Below are positions 8,174-16,352 of a stretch of DNA of 64,000 nt, one piece after another. Under the pieces are notes generated by a model. The model was not told the origin of the DNA and did no database searches. It saw only the letters and a list, made by a program, of their open reading frames with translations. Numbering within the stretch: the stretch's first letter is position 1; every line of letters starts with the position of its first letter. The stretch covers positions 744,001 through 808,000 of the forward strand of contig NZ_WOTN01000004.1 in assembly GCF_010993745.1 (NCBI RefSeq), given 5' to 3'. The position numbers were made by a program, and so were the translations under genes. Source of the DNA: Fodinicola acaciae. Its GTDB lineage: Bacteria > Actinomycetota > Actinomycetes > Mycobacteriales > HKI-0501.

Positions 8174-9256
8174 GTGGCTAACCCGACGAGAACGCGACCG
8201 CCAGGTCCGCCAGGCAATGGAGCCGGCGGCACGGTTTACCGTGGCCGCACGGTCACGCCGCGACGCAACTGGAAGCTGATCTCGCTGATCGCCGGCGCGG
8301 CGGTGCTCGTGCTGCTGCTCGGTGTCGGCGGTTACGCGGCCGCTCGCGTGGCCGGCCTGAACGGCAACCTCAAGCGCACCGACCCGTTCGCCGGACTGTC
8401 CAGCGACCGGCCGCACAAGACGGTCGACGGCGCGATCAACATGCTGCTGGTCGGCGACGACAACGCCGACGGCAGCCGCGGTTACCAGGGCGTGTCCGGC
8501 CAGCGCACGGACGCGATCGTGCTGCTGCACGTGCCGGCCAGCCACGACAAGGCCTACCTGATCTCCATCCCGCGCGACACGTACGTCTTCGTGCCGAAGG
8601 CCAAGAACGGCGAAGGCGGTTACAAGACCAAGATCAACGCCGCCTACTCCTACGGCGGCGCGCCGCTGCTGATCCAGACCGTCGAAGGCTTCACCGACGT
8701 GAAGATCGACCACCTGATGGTCGTGGGTTTCCAGGGCTTCAAGACGATGACCGACGCGCTCGGCGGCGTCGACGTGACGGTCGCGAAGACGACCACCGAC
8801 CCGCGCAGCAAGCGCACCTTCACCAAGGGTGTCAACCACCTCGACGGCACCGCCGCGCTCGACTACGTACGGCAGCGCTATGGCCTGCCCGGCTCGGACT
8901 TCGACCGGCAGAAGCGGCTGCAGGTGTTTCTCAAGGCGCTGCTGGCCAAGGCCACCTCCAGCGGCACGCTGACCGACCCCGGCAAGCTCAACGCGTTCCT
9001 CGACGCGGCCACCAAGTCGGTCACCGTCGACAACGACTTCTCACTGGTCGACATGGCGTTCCAGTTCAAGGGGCTGCGCGGCAAGGACGTCACCTTCGTG
9101 ACCATGCCCAACGTCGGCAGCGTGACGATGAACGGCGTCAGCTATGTCAAGTCCGACAAGGAAAAGGCGGCGTCGTTGTTCAAGGCCGTGAACAACGACA
9201 CCATGGCGCAGTGGGTGCAGAGCAACAAGACCAACAACGCCGACAGCGGCAACTAG
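8174..9256 (+). CDS. LytR-CpsA-Psr (LCP) family glycopolymer ligase 1
   Basis: LCP proteins attach glycopolymers from lipid carriers to peptidoglycan on the outer face of the membrane. This 360-residue protein starts at GTG 8174; TACCCT seven bases upstream suggests a leaderless transcript. A basic cytoplasmic tail is followed by one TM helix (ISLIAGAAVLVLLLGVGGYAA) and the LCP domain: INMLLVGDDNADG, QRTDAIVLLHV, the conserved Arg in SIPRDTYVFVP, KINAAYSYGG, GGVDVTV, NHLDGTAALDYVRQRYG and SDFDRQKRLQ. The carrier-phosphate-binding Arg and Asp positions are present. It is the first of three paralogues and ends at a strong terminator. Confidence 0.93.
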   Translation: MANPTRTRPPGPPGNGAGGTVYRGRTVTPRRNWKLISLIAGAAVLVLLLGVGGYAAARVAGLNGNLKRTDPFAGLSSDRPHKTVDGAINMLLVGDDNADGSRGYQGVSGQRTDAIVLLHVPASHDKAYLISIPRDTYVFVPKAKNGEGGYKTKINAAYSYGGAPLLIQTVEGFTDVKIDHLMVVGFQGFKTMTDALGGVDVTVAKTTTDPRSKRTFTKGVNHLDGTAALDYVRQRYGLPGSDFDRQKRLQVFLKALLAKATSSGTLTDPGKLNAFLDAATKSVTVDNDFSLVDMAFQFKGLRGKDVTFVTMPNVGSVTMNGVSYVKSDKEKAASLFKAVNNDTMAQWVQSNKTNNADSGN

Positions 9257-9265
9257 TCCCTCCCA

Positions 9266-9312
9266 CCAGAAGCCCTTCTCCGGTCCGTACGAGACCGGAG
9301 AAGGGCTTCTGG
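9266..9312 (+). terminator. Intrinsic terminator after LCP 1
   Basis: A perfect 20-bp inverted repeat (arms 9266-9285 and 9293-9312) with a 7-nt loop (CGTACGA) starts 10 bp after the LCP stop codon. No long U-tract follows, as is usual in high-GC actinobacteria. Confidence 0.85.
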
Positions 9313-9377
9313 CCGTTCCCGACAGGTAATTCATCGAGTGATGAGTTATGCTGAGTCCCGACCTTGGGGGAGGACCG

Positions 9378-9758
9378 ATGTCGCCGATGTCCCGTTCTGT
9401 CGCCCGTTTCAACAAGCGCGGCCTCAACCGCGTCACCGGACCGCTCGGGCCGTGGCTGCCGGGGTTCGCGGTGGTGGTGCACCGTGGTCGCAAGTCGGGT
9501 GCCACCTATCGCACGCCGGTCAACTACTTCCGGACCTCCCACGGATACGTCTTCGCGTTGACCTACGGCTCTGAAGCCGACTGGGTCCGTAACGTCCTCG
9601 CCGCCGGCGGCTGCCAGCTGCACGTACGCAGCAGATTCATCCCGCTCACCGCGCCGCGGCTCTACGAGGATCCCGCCCGCAGCGACATGCCGTTGGTCGT
9701 ACGCCTCATCCTCGGCCGCGCGAAGGTCACCGAGTTTCTCGAGCTGCAACCGCGCTGA
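9378..9758 (+). CDS. Deazaflavin (F420)-dependent nitroreductase family protein (Ddn-like)
   Basis: A 126-residue protein starting at ATG 9378 after GGGGGAGG (six-base spacing); an in-frame ATG at 9348 lacks a ribosome site. It shows the compact split-barrel signature of the Ddn/FDOR family: FAVVVHRGRKSGATYRTPVNYFRTSHGYVFALTYGSEADWVRNVLAAGGCQL. The GRKSG-R-TPV element is the typical F420-phosphate-contacting strand. Members reduce quinones, nitro compounds or other substrates with F420H2. The protein has no signal peptide, although a membrane-skimming N-terminus is possible. The physiological substrate cannot be read from sequence. Confidence 0.85.
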   Translation: MSPMSRSVARFNKRGLNRVTGPLGPWLPGFAVVVHRGRKSGATYRTPVNYFRTSHGYVFALTYGSEADWVRNVLAAGGCQLHVRSRFIPLTAPRLYEDPARSDMPLVVRLILGRAKVTEFLELQPR

Positions 9759-9884
9759 ACAGGTCAGCCGCGCCGGCTTCCGGCATAATCGCCGATCACC
9801 GGGACGGTGGCGGAAACAGGCCACGACCCCAACCAAACCGGCCGGTCGTGCGTTCTTGAGGTAACGACCGCCTCAGGAGGACTG

Positions 9885-10925
9885 GTGAGCGAGCAGAGCG
9901 GCGCGGACGAACAGCCGGCCACGAGGCGGCGGCCCCGGCGGTGGTTGCGCTGGACGCTGATCGCCGGCCTGGTCGTCGTGGTGCTGGCCGGCGGCGGGCT
10001 GGGGGTCGCGTACGCGCTGGTCGGCCGCTATGACAGCCAGATCGCACGGCAGGACCTGCTGCCGCAGACCGCCAAGTCGGCGTCGCCGACGATCGCGCCG
10101 ACCGGCAAGGTCGAGGGGCCGATGAACATCCTGGTCGTCGGCGTGGACAACTCCGGCAACAGCCGGTCCTACCAAGGCGTCTACGGCACCCGGTCGGACA
10201 CGGTCATGCTGGTGCACCTGAACAAGACGCTGACCACCGCCGACGCGATCTCGCTGCCGCGTGACTCGTACGTGCACATCCCCGGCCACGGCAGCACCAA
10301 GATCAACGCCGCTTTCTCCTACGGTGGCGCGCCGCTGCTCATCCAGACCGTGCAGGAGATGCTGGAGATCACCGTCGATCACGTGGTCGTCGTCAGCTTC
10401 GACGCGTTGCACAAGATCACCGACGCGGTCGGCGGCGTCGACGTGGTGGTCGACAAGACCGTCCAGGACGGCCGCACGCACTATGTCTTCAAGAAAGGCG
10501 TGAACCACCTCGACGGCAAGCTGGCCGAGATTTACGTACGCCAGCGCTACAACCTGCCTGGCTCGGACTACGACCGGATCAAACGGCAGCAGCAGTTCCT
10601 GCGCGCGCTGGCCGCCAAGGCCACCAGCACCGGCGTGCTGGCCAACCCCTTCCGGCTGGACGACCTGCTCACCGCGGTGACCTCGTCGCTGACCGTCGAC
10701 AAGTCCTTTCCGGTGCGCGACCTGGCCTTCGCGCTGCGCGGCATGTCGCTGGCCAACGTGACCTTCTCGACGCTGCCGATGTCCGGGTCGGAGCAGATGG
10801 GCGGCGTCGACTACGAGATCCCGTCACAGAGCGGCATCCGTGACCTGTCGCACGCGCTGCGCGCCGACGCCATGCCGACATATCTGAAGAAGCATCCACC
10901 GAACAACGTCCAGCACGGCGCTTGA
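9885..10925 (+). CDS. LCP family glycopolymer ligase 2
   Basis: An LCP protein of 346 residues from GTG 9885, five bases after AGGAGG; the frame is open upstream but the ribosome site decides the start. A basic N-terminus (RRRPRRWLRW) precedes a TM helix (LIAGLVVVVLAGGGLGVAYAL), then the LCP domain: MNILVVGVDNSGN, TRSDTVMLVHLN, LPRDSYVHIPGHG, KINAAFSYGGAPLL, GGVDVVVDKTVQDGRTHYVFKKGVNHLDGKLAEIYVRQRYNLPGSDYDRIKRQQQ (quoted in pieces of the same stretch). The conserved Arg and Asp residues are present. It is more similar to LCP 3 than to LCP 1, sharing VGVDNSGN and the DGRTHY insert. Confidence 0.93.
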   Translation: MSEQSGADEQPATRRRPRRWLRWTLIAGLVVVVLAGGGLGVAYALVGRYDSQIARQDLLPQTAKSASPTIAPTGKVEGPMNILVVGVDNSGNSRSYQGVYGTRSDTVMLVHLNKTLTTADAISLPRDSYVHIPGHGSTKINAAFSYGGAPLLIQTVQEMLEITVDHVVVVSFDALHKITDAVGGVDVVVDKTVQDGRTHYVFKKGVNHLDGKLAEIYVRQRYNLPGSDYDRIKRQQQFLRALAAKATSTGVLANPFRLDDLLTAVTSSLTVDKSFPVRDLAFALRGMSLANVTFSTLPMSGSEQMGGVDYEIPSQSGIRDLSHALRADAMPTYLKKHPPNNVQHGA

Positions 10926-10991
10926 CGCTTTCTTTACCAACTGCGTTGTTATGGTGAGGCTTGGCCAGCGTCGACCAAAGGGAACTCCGCC

Positions 10992-12008
10992 TTGCCTGCC
11001 ACCAAGAAGCGCCGTGCGCCGATGTGGGCCCGGCTCTGCGTCGTCCTCGGTGCCATACTGACCATCCTGCCGGCCTCCGCGCTGGTCGGTGCGTACGCGA
11101 TCGCCGACCGCTATGACCGCAACATCTCCCGCTCCAGCGACCTGCTGCCGTCCGGCCAGCCGAGCCACCGGCCGGTCACCGGTCCGCTGAACATCCTGGT
11201 GATCGGCGTCGACAACTCCGGCAATGACCGGTCCTACCAGGGCGTCTACGGCAGTCGCGCGGACACGATCATGCTGTTCCACCTGCCCAGATCGATGGAC
11301 CGCGGCTATGCCGTCTCGTTTCCGCGCGACTCGTATGTGACCATCCCACCGCAGAAAGGCAAGTGGGACGGCGGCAAGAACAAGATCAACGCCGCGGTGG
11401 CCTACGGCGGTCCGCAGCTGCTGGTCAAGACCATCCAGAAGCTCAGCGGGCTCACCATCGATCACGTCGTGATCGTCGACTTCAAGGCGCTGCACACGGT
11501 CACCGACGCTGTCGGCGGCGTCGATGTCTACGTCGAGAAGGCCGTCGTCGACGGCCGTACGCACTACAAGTTTCCAGCCGGCTGGAACCACCTCGACGGC
11601 AAGCTGGCCGAGGTCTACGTACGGCAGCGCTATGGCCTCACCGAAGGCGACTTCGACCGGGTGAAGCGGCAGCAGCAGTTTCTGCACGCGTTGCTCAAGA
11701 AGGCGACCGACACCGGCGTACTGACCAACCCGGCGAAGCTCGACGCGCTGCTGACCGCCGGCACCGCGTCGATCCAGGTCGACTCCGGCCTGCCGGTCAA
11801 GGATCTCGCGTTCCAGCTGCGCGACGTCCGGCCGAGCGGGGTCAAGTTCGTGACGCTGCCGTTCGCCGGTTACGTGCACAGCGAGTTCGGCATCGCCAAC
11901 CGGGTCGACACCGACAAGGCGCAGCAGCTCTTCAGTGCCATCAAGACCGAGACGATCGACGCGTACCTGAAGAAATATCCGCCGAACGACGTCACGAAGG
12001 GGCGCTGA
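10992..12008 (+). CDS. LCP family glycopolymer ligase 3
   Basis: An LCP protein of 338 residues from TTG 10992 (LPATKKRRAP), with AAGGGA upstream; ATG 11022 is a shorter option. It has a short basic tail, a TM helix (LCVVLGAILTILPASALVGAYAI) and the LCP domain with LNILVIGVDNSGND, SRADTIMLFHLP, FPRDSYVTIPPQK, KNKINAAVAYGG, GGVDVYVEKAVVDG and DFDRVKRQQQFLHALL. All core catalytic positions are kept. It lies 66 bp after LCP 2, so the two may be co-transcribed. Three adjacent LCP genes suggest several glycopolymer acceptors or redundancy. Confidence 0.93.
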   Translation: MPATKKRRAPMWARLCVVLGAILTILPASALVGAYAIADRYDRNISRSSDLLPSGQPSHRPVTGPLNILVIGVDNSGNDRSYQGVYGSRADTIMLFHLPRSMDRGYAVSFPRDSYVTIPPQKGKWDGGKNKINAAVAYGGPQLLVKTIQKLSGLTIDHVVIVDFKALHTVTDAVGGVDVYVEKAVVDGRTHYKFPAGWNHLDGKLAEVYVRQRYGLTEGDFDRVKRQQQFLHALLKKATDTGVLTNPAKLDALLTAGTASIQVDSGLPVKDLAFQLRDVRPSGVKFVTLPFAGYVHSEFGIANRVDTDKAQQLFSAIKTETIDAYLKKYPPNDVTKGR

Positions 12009-12025
12009 CCCTCTCGCTCCGGTCG

Positions 12026-12134
12026 CCGAAACTGTCGGCCTCACCTGGAACTCTGGCTCGGGGGCGGCAAAATCCGGCGCCCCGCTTGGGGGACCCCCGG
12101 TTTCAACGTTTCCAGGTGCCACCGACAGTTTCGG
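12026..12134. repeat. 109-bp palindromic element with GAAACTGTCGG ends
   Basis: Terminal arms CCGAAACTGTCGG (12026-12038) and its exact complement (12122-12134) enclose inner arms CACCTGGAA (12042-12050) and TTCCAGGTG (12110-12118). The centre is GC-rich. The end sequence GAAACTGTCG is shared with the elements at 41091 and 45445. It begins 18 bp after the LCP 3 stop, so it may also serve as a terminator. The segment 12135-12266 holds no gene I can support. Confidence 0.8.
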
Positions 12135-12356
12135 GCCGCGTACGCCGTCCGTTAGCAACGCCAACGGCTAGCGCAGGTCGACCGCGTCCGCCGCCAGCGA
12201 CGGGATCAGCTCGCGAGGCTCCAGCGGGCGGCCGGCCAGCTGTCGTACGTCTGCCATGGCACCATTTTGTCGAGGGGTTGTTGCCGCTGCTCATCGGCTA
12301 TGAGTCATGCTGACGGGGGCGGAGAACCCGGTGAGATTCACGATGGAGGTGTGCCG

Positions 12357-12698
12357 GTGCAGCCGAACGCGGCCAACTCGGTTCCCAGTATCACCGTCGG
12401 CGAGGTGCCAGCCGACGCCTATCTGCTCGACGTCCGCGAGCACAACGAGTGGGATGCGGGTCACGCGCCCAACGCGGTCCACATCCCGATGGCCGACGTG
12501 CCGGCGCGGCTCGACGAGCTGCCCGACGACAAGCCGATCGTGGTCGCCTGCCGCGGCGGCGGCCGGTCGTCCCGGGTGGTCGCCTGGCTGCAGGCGCAGG
12601 GCATCAACGACGCGGTCAACCTGGACGGCGGCATGAACGCCTGGTCGGCCGCCGGCCGGCCGATGGAGGCCGACTCCGGCGAGCCGTACGTCCTCTAG
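12357..12698 (+). CDS. Rhodanese-like sulfurtransferase domain protein
   Basis: A single-domain rhodanese of 113 residues. GTG 12357 is chosen because GGAGGT ends six bases upstream; an in-frame GTG at 12351 directly abuts it. Motifs are YLLDVREHNEWDAGHAPNAVHIPM (CH2A-type), the active-site loop CRGGGRSSRV with catalytic Cys, and LDGGMNAW near the end. Such proteins carry persulfide sulfur on the loop cysteine in the cytosol. It is a stand-alone gene closed by a hairpin; no neighbour indicates its sulfur acceptor. Confidence 0.88.
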   Translation: MQPNAANSVPSITVGEVPADAYLLDVREHNEWDAGHAPNAVHIPMADVPARLDELPDDKPIVVACRGGGRSSRVVAWLQAQGINDAVNLDGGMNAWSAAGRPMEADSGEPYVL

Positions 12699-12705
12699 AG
12701 ACGCC

Positions 12706-12732
12706 GGTGGCCCGGCGCGCTGCCGGGCCACC
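12706..12732. terminator. Terminator hairpin between rhodanese and ABC permease
   Basis: A perfect 11-bp inverted repeat, GGTGGCCCGGC (12706-12716) and its complement (12722-12732), with a 5-nt loop. It is placed between two convergent genes and can serve both. Confidence 0.8.
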
Positions 12733-12767
12733 GTCGACGCAATCGGATTCCGAATGTAACGGCCGGC

Positions 12768-13601
12768 TCAGGCCGGCCGGCGAAAGCCACGCACCGCGAA
12801 GGCGATGCCGACCACGGCCAACGCCGCACTGGCGGCCAGGGCCGAGATCACGCCGCCGTGCACCGGCAGCGCCAGCGACAGGTTGCGTGAGGCGTCCACC
12901 GCGTACGTGAGCGGGTTGATCGTCGCCACCACCTTCAGCCACGTCGGCAGGCTGGCCAGCGGTACGAAGGCGCTGGAGGCGAACATCAGCGGAAACATCG
13001 CCAGGAAGCCGACCGTCTGCATCGACTCCTCGTTGCGCAGCCAGGCAGCGATCGCCAGGAAGACCCAGGTAAGCGCCCAGCTGACGGCCAGCGCCAGCAG
13101 CAGCGAGGCGGTCACCCCGGCGAAGCCACCGGTCGGGCTGAAGCCGAACAGAACGGCCGCGAAGACCAGCAGGATGCCCAGCTGGACGGCCGTACGCACC
13201 AGGTCGCTCAGGCTGCGGGCCACCAGCACCGTGCTGAGCTGGATCGGCAGCGACCGGAAGCGCGCGAGCACGCCGTTCTTCGAGTCGCTGATCAGGCCGA
13301 CGCCGGACTGCAGCGAGGCGCCGATGCCGGTGGTCACCAGGATCGCCGGCATCAGGTAGTTGATGTAGCTGCCGCCGGCGGTCGCGCCGGACCCCACGAT
13401 CGCCTTGCCGAAGACCTGGCTGAACAGCAGCAGCATGATCAGCGGCTGCAGCAGGCTGAAGACGATCAGCCGCGGGTTGGTCACGAACTTGCGCAGAGAC
13501 CGCGCCGTGAGTACGGCGATCTGCGTGCCGACGCCGGCGCCGCGCCAGTCACGCTGGCGTTCTGGCGTTTCTTCGAGGGTTTTGGTCAATGTCGTCGTCA
13601 T
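12768..13601 (-). CDS. ABC-2 type transport permease (DrrB-like)
   Basis: A membrane subunit of a drug-type ABC exporter, 277 residues from ATG 13601 (MTTTLTKTLEETPERQ) with AAGGACTC upstream. It has about six TM helices in the ABC-2 arrangement: PRLIVFSLLQPLIMLLLFSQVF first, then YLMPAILVTTGIGAS, VQLGILLVFAAVLFGF, VTASLLLALAVSWALTWVF, FLAMFPLMFASSAFVP and a last helix near the C-terminus. The conserved loop YAVDASRNLSL before the final helix is typical of DrrB. It is the last gene of a tetR-drrA-drrB operon, 11 bp after the ATPase. The substrate is unknown; lipophilic compounds are likely by family. Confidence 0.9.
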   Translation of the reverse strand: MTTTLTKTLEETPERQRDWRGAGVGTQIAVLTARSLRKFVTNPRLIVFSLLQPLIMLLLFSQVFGKAIVGSGATAGGSYINYLMPAILVTTGIGASLQSGVGLISDSKNGVLARFRSLPIQLSTVLVARSLSDLVRTAVQLGILLVFAAVLFGFSPTGGFAGVTASLLLALAVSWALTWVFLAIAAWLRNEESMQTVGFLAMFPLMFASSAFVPLASLPTWLKVVATINPLTYAVDASRNLSLALPVHGGVISALAASAALAVVGIAFAVRGFRRPA

Positions 13602-13612
13602 GTCCGAGTCCT

Positions 13613-14551
13613 TCAGGCCGCGGTGGAGTGAGCAAGAGCGAGGTAGACGTCGTCCAGCGTCGGCTCGCCGAGCGCCAGCTCGCTGACCTCGATGGCGGCC
13701 TCGTCGAGCGCGCGTACGACGGTGGCGAGCTGCGCCGAGGCGGTCACCGGGCTGGAGATCGTCCTGCGGGCCTGGTCGTACGCCGGGTCCAGGCCGGCCC
13801 GCCGGAGCACCTGGACGGCACGCTCGGACTGGCTGTCGTCGGCCAGTGTCGCGGTCACCGAGCGCTGTCCGACCTGCGACTTGAGCTGCGCGGCGGTGCC
13901 GCTGGCCACCACGCGGCCGCCGGCCAGCACGGTGATCGCGTCGGCCAGCCGGTCGGCCTCGTCCAGATACTGGGTCGTGAGCAGCACGGTCGTGCCGTCG
14001 CCGACCAGCGACTCGACGATCTTCCACATCCCCAGCCGGCTGGCCGGGTCGAGGCCGGTGGTCGGCTCGTCCAGGAAGATCACGTCCGGATGGCCGACCA
14101 GGCTGGCGGACAGGTCGAGCCGGCGGCGCATGCCACCCGAGTACGTCCGCGCCGGCCGCTTGGCCGCCTCGGTCAGCTCGAACAGCTCCAGCAGCTCGTC
14201 GGCGCGCTGCCTGGCCTCGGCGTTGGTGGCGCCGAGCAGCCTGGCGATCAGCACCAGGTTGTCGCGGCCGCTGAGCTCCTCGTCCACTGCGGCGAACTGG
14301 CCGGTCAGGCCGATCCGTGAGCGGATCTGGTGGCCCTGGCCGACCACGTCGAAGCCGGCGACCCTGGCCGTGCCGCCGGTCGGCGGCAGCAGCGTGGTGA
14401 GCACGTTGACCAGGGTCGTCTTGCCGGCCCCGTTATGGCCGAGCAGACCCATGACGGTGCCTTGCTCGACGGTCAGGTCCACGCTGTCCAGCGCGGTGAC
14501 CTTGCCGAACGTCACGGTGACCCCGGCCGCCTCGATGATGGGGTTAGTCAC
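13613..14551 (-). CDS. ABC transporter ATP-binding protein (DrrA-like)
   Basis: The nucleotide-binding subunit paired with the DrrB-like permease, 312 residues from GTG 14551 with GGAGG upstream. Motifs in order: Walker A GHNGAGKTT, signature YSGGMRRRLDLSASL, Walker B VIFLDEPTTGLD and the switch region TTQYLDEADRLAD. The C-terminal DrrA-type extension (about residues 220-312) is present. The start overlaps the end of the tetR gene by 8 nt, so translation is coupled and the regulator probably controls its own transporter. Confidence 0.93.
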   Translation of the reverse strand: MTNPIIEAAGVTVTFGKVTALDSVDLTVEQGTVMGLLGHNGAGKTTLVNVLTTLLPPTGGTARVAGFDVVGQGHQIRSRIGLTGQFAAVDEELSGRDNLVLIARLLGATNAEARQRADELLELFELTEAAKRPARTYSGGMRRRLDLSASLVGHPDVIFLDEPTTGLDPASRLGMWKIVESLVGDGTTVLLTTQYLDEADRLADAITVLAGGRVVASGTAAQLKSQVGQRSVTATLADDSQSERAVQVLRRAGLDPAYDQARRTISSPVTASAQLATVVRALDEAAIEVSELALGEPTLDDVYLALAHSTAA

Positions 14552-15188
14552 GGTTTTCCTCCAGGTCCGACCGGATCGCGCCGTGCAGCAGGATCCGGGT
14601 GATCTCGTCGAAATAGGCCGCGTTCTCCGCGTCGGTCGTCGTGGTGGCGCCATAGCGGGTGCGGATGCCGAAGATGAGGCTCAGGAACAGCTGCGCCGCG
14701 TGGCTGGCCGGGATCGTCAGCCGGTCCTGGTCGTAGGCGATCAGGTCGCCGACCGCCTCCGTCACGTTGACGAAGAACTTGTGCGGACCGTCCTGATCGT
14801 CTTTCGAGTCGTACTGCTTGCGCATGTCATAGCCGGACGCGGCGAGTGCCTGCATCAGCACGCCGATGCGGGACATCTGCTCGTAGAGGATCGTCGCCGC
14901 CGTACGCAGCCGGTCGTCCAGCGGCACATCGGCGCCCGTCTGCCGGATCCGGTCGACCGCCTCGTCCATCCGGAACGCCTCGACCACACAGACGCGGATC
15001 AGCTCGTCCTTGTCGGCGAAGGCGCGGAAGACGGTGCCCTCGGCGATCCCGGCGACCTGCGCCACCTGCTTGGTCGTGACGTTGGCGCCGTGTTCCATGA
15101 CCAGCGGAAGCGCCGCCTTGACGATCGCCGCTCGGCGGTCCTCGACGCTCATCGCCGGCGCCCGGCGCCGGCCCTGCTCCTTCTCCAT
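14544..15188 (-). CDS. TetR-family repressor of the drrAB-type exporter
   Basis: A 214-residue regulator with an N-terminal helix-turn-helix (AALPLVMEHGANVTTKQVAQVAGIAEGTVFRAF, about residues 25-60) and a C-terminal ligand-binding domain. It is the first gene of the exporter operon and overlaps drrA. Two identical 8-2-8 palindromes lie directly upstream, which makes autoregulation and effector-induced expression of the exporter very likely. The start is ATG 15188; an internal ATG at residue 13 is an alternative. The ligand cannot be predicted. Confidence 0.92.
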   Translation of the reverse strand: MEKEQGRRRAPAMSVEDRRAAIVKAALPLVMEHGANVTTKQVAQVAGIAEGTVFRAFADKDELIRVCVVEAFRMDEAVDRIRQTGADVPLDDRLRTAATILYEQMSRIGVLMQALAASGYDMRKQYDSKDDQDGPHKFFVNVTEAVGDLIAYDQDRLTIPASHAAQLFLSLIFGIRTRYGATTTTDAENAAYFDEITRILLHGAIRSDLEENRD

Positions 15189-15201
15189 GACGACGAGCTT
15201 A

Positions 15202-15246
15202 TGAGTGAGTCCTCACTCAGTCAAGGAATGAGTGAGCACTCACTCA
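15202..15246. promoter_or_regulatory. Twin TetR operators
   Basis: Two perfect palindromes, TGAGTGAG-TC-CTCACTCA (15202-15219) and TGAGTGAG-CA-CTCACTCA (15229-15246), have centres 27 bp apart, just upstream of the tetR start at 15188. This is the expected layout for two repressor dimers over the tetR-drrAB promoter. Confidence 0.85.
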
Positions 15247-15263
15247 TGACTGTGGTGAGGGTC

Positions 15264-15308
15264 GCATGGCCACCATGCGTGCACCCAACGCACGCATGGT
15301 GGCCATGC
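15264..15308. terminator. Perfect 19-bp hairpin (GGCCACCATGCGTGC family)
   Basis: Arms GCATGGCCACCATGCGTGC (15264-15282) and the exact complement (15290-15308) have a 7-nt loop, four bases beyond the stop codon of the FAD oxidoreductase. The left arm recurs exactly at 5600-5618. It probably terminates the upstream gene before the tetR promoter. Confidence 0.75.
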
Positions 15309-15312
15309 GTGC

Positions 15313-16308
15313 TCACGCCTGGAGGCGGCCGAGGAGGGCGGAGCCGAGCGCGGCCCCGGAGGACCAGGCCGTCTCCACGCGCGGCGAGCCCCACGAGTCG
15401 CCGCAGAGGCCGACCATCGCGTCGCCGAGGTGAAAGGTCGGGTCATCACCGCGACCGCGTACGGGCCGTGCGCGCGGCCAGACGTGCGTGTGGACCCAGT
15501 AAGGTGTGGCCGGGACGAGCTCGCGGAGTGCCTCGAGCATCGGTCCGGCGGGGTCGTCGGCAGGACCGAGGGAGCGCGCGTAGGCGGTGGTCGAGTGCGC
15601 GACCAGCACCGGCGCGCCATCGCCCCGGCGCGCGCCATCGTCGGCGACGAAGCTCAGCACCGGATGGTCGTTGACGAACGCGCCGTCCACGAACGGCCAC
15701 GACCGGTCCGGATAGCCGGTCGCGACCGCGACGACCGGATCCCAGTCCCATTCGACAGCGGCGCGTTCCTCGGCAAGCGATTCGTCGAGGATGTGCAGCG
15801 CGGACGCGTCCGGCATCGCCAACACGACCGCGGCGTACGGCTGGCCGTCCGCGGTCGGACCGGGACCGACGCGGCGCACCGGAGCGTCGTAGCGTATCGG
15901 CAGGTCAGCGGCCAGGTCGCGGACCAGCGAGGTCAGGCCGGCCGGAGCGGCGTAGCGGAGCGGGCCGGCGCTGACGGTCGTTTCACCACCCGGCGCATAC
16001 GCGTGAAAACTCTCTGTCCATCCCCTGGCGAGACCGCGCTTGACCCAATGCGCCACTATGTCGGAAAAGTCAGGGTATCGGACGGTGAAGTATGAGGCTC
16101 CCAGGTCGACCGGACGGCCGTGCAGTCGCGGCGCGAACATCCGACCACCGGACGTTTCGGTGCCTTCCCGGACCTCAACGGACAGATTGCCGGAAATCAA
16201 TCGTCGCGCGCACGAAACGCCAGCGATGCCGGCGCCGATAACTAAGACAGTGGTGGTCTCGTCGCTGCGTGCGACGTTGCCGTTAACCCTGGACATGTTG
16301 TGCACCAT
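15313..16308 (-). CDS. FAD-dependent oxidoreductase, amine-oxidase/renalase-like
   Basis: A 331-residue flavoprotein. The N-terminal FAD fold shows VLVIGAGIAGVSCARRL with the ribose-binding acidic residue following (VEVREGTETSGGRM), then the amine-oxidase element LGASYFTVR. The C-terminus has the FAD closing motif LCGDSWGSPRVETAWSSGAALG. Length and arrangement fit the short renalase-like branch (NAD(P)/FAD-dependent, around 320-350 residues) rather than full amine oxidases. ATG 16308 and ATG 16296 are both possible starts; no clear ribosome site is seen. It is divergent from the anti-sigma-like gene with a 44-bp gap. Confidence 0.85.
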   Translation of the reverse strand: MVHNMSRVNGNVARSDETTTVLVIGAGIAGVSCARRLISGNLSVEVREGTETSGGRMFAPRLHGRPVDLGASYFTVRYPDFSDIVAHWVKRGLARGWTESFHAYAPGGETTVSAGPLRYAAPAGLTSLVRDLAADLPIRYDAPVRRVGPGPTADGQPYAAVVLAMPDASALHILDESLAEERAAVEWDWDPVVAVATGYPDRSWPFVDGAFVNDHPVLSFVADDGARRGDGAPVLVAHSTTAYARSLGPADDPAGPMLEALRELVPATPYWVHTHVWPRARPVRGRGDDPTFHLGDAMVGLCGDSWGSPRVETAWSSGAALGSALLGRLQA

Positions 16309-16352
16309 CTACGAAGATTTGTTACAGATTATCGGGACGGAGGCTGACATCG

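Noticed and set aside
12168..12257. 29-codon minus-strand ORF (MADVRQLAGRPLEPRELIPS...)
   Set aside because: Codon use is plausible but there is no ribosome site and the product is too short to judge; it may be a remnant of a longer gene.
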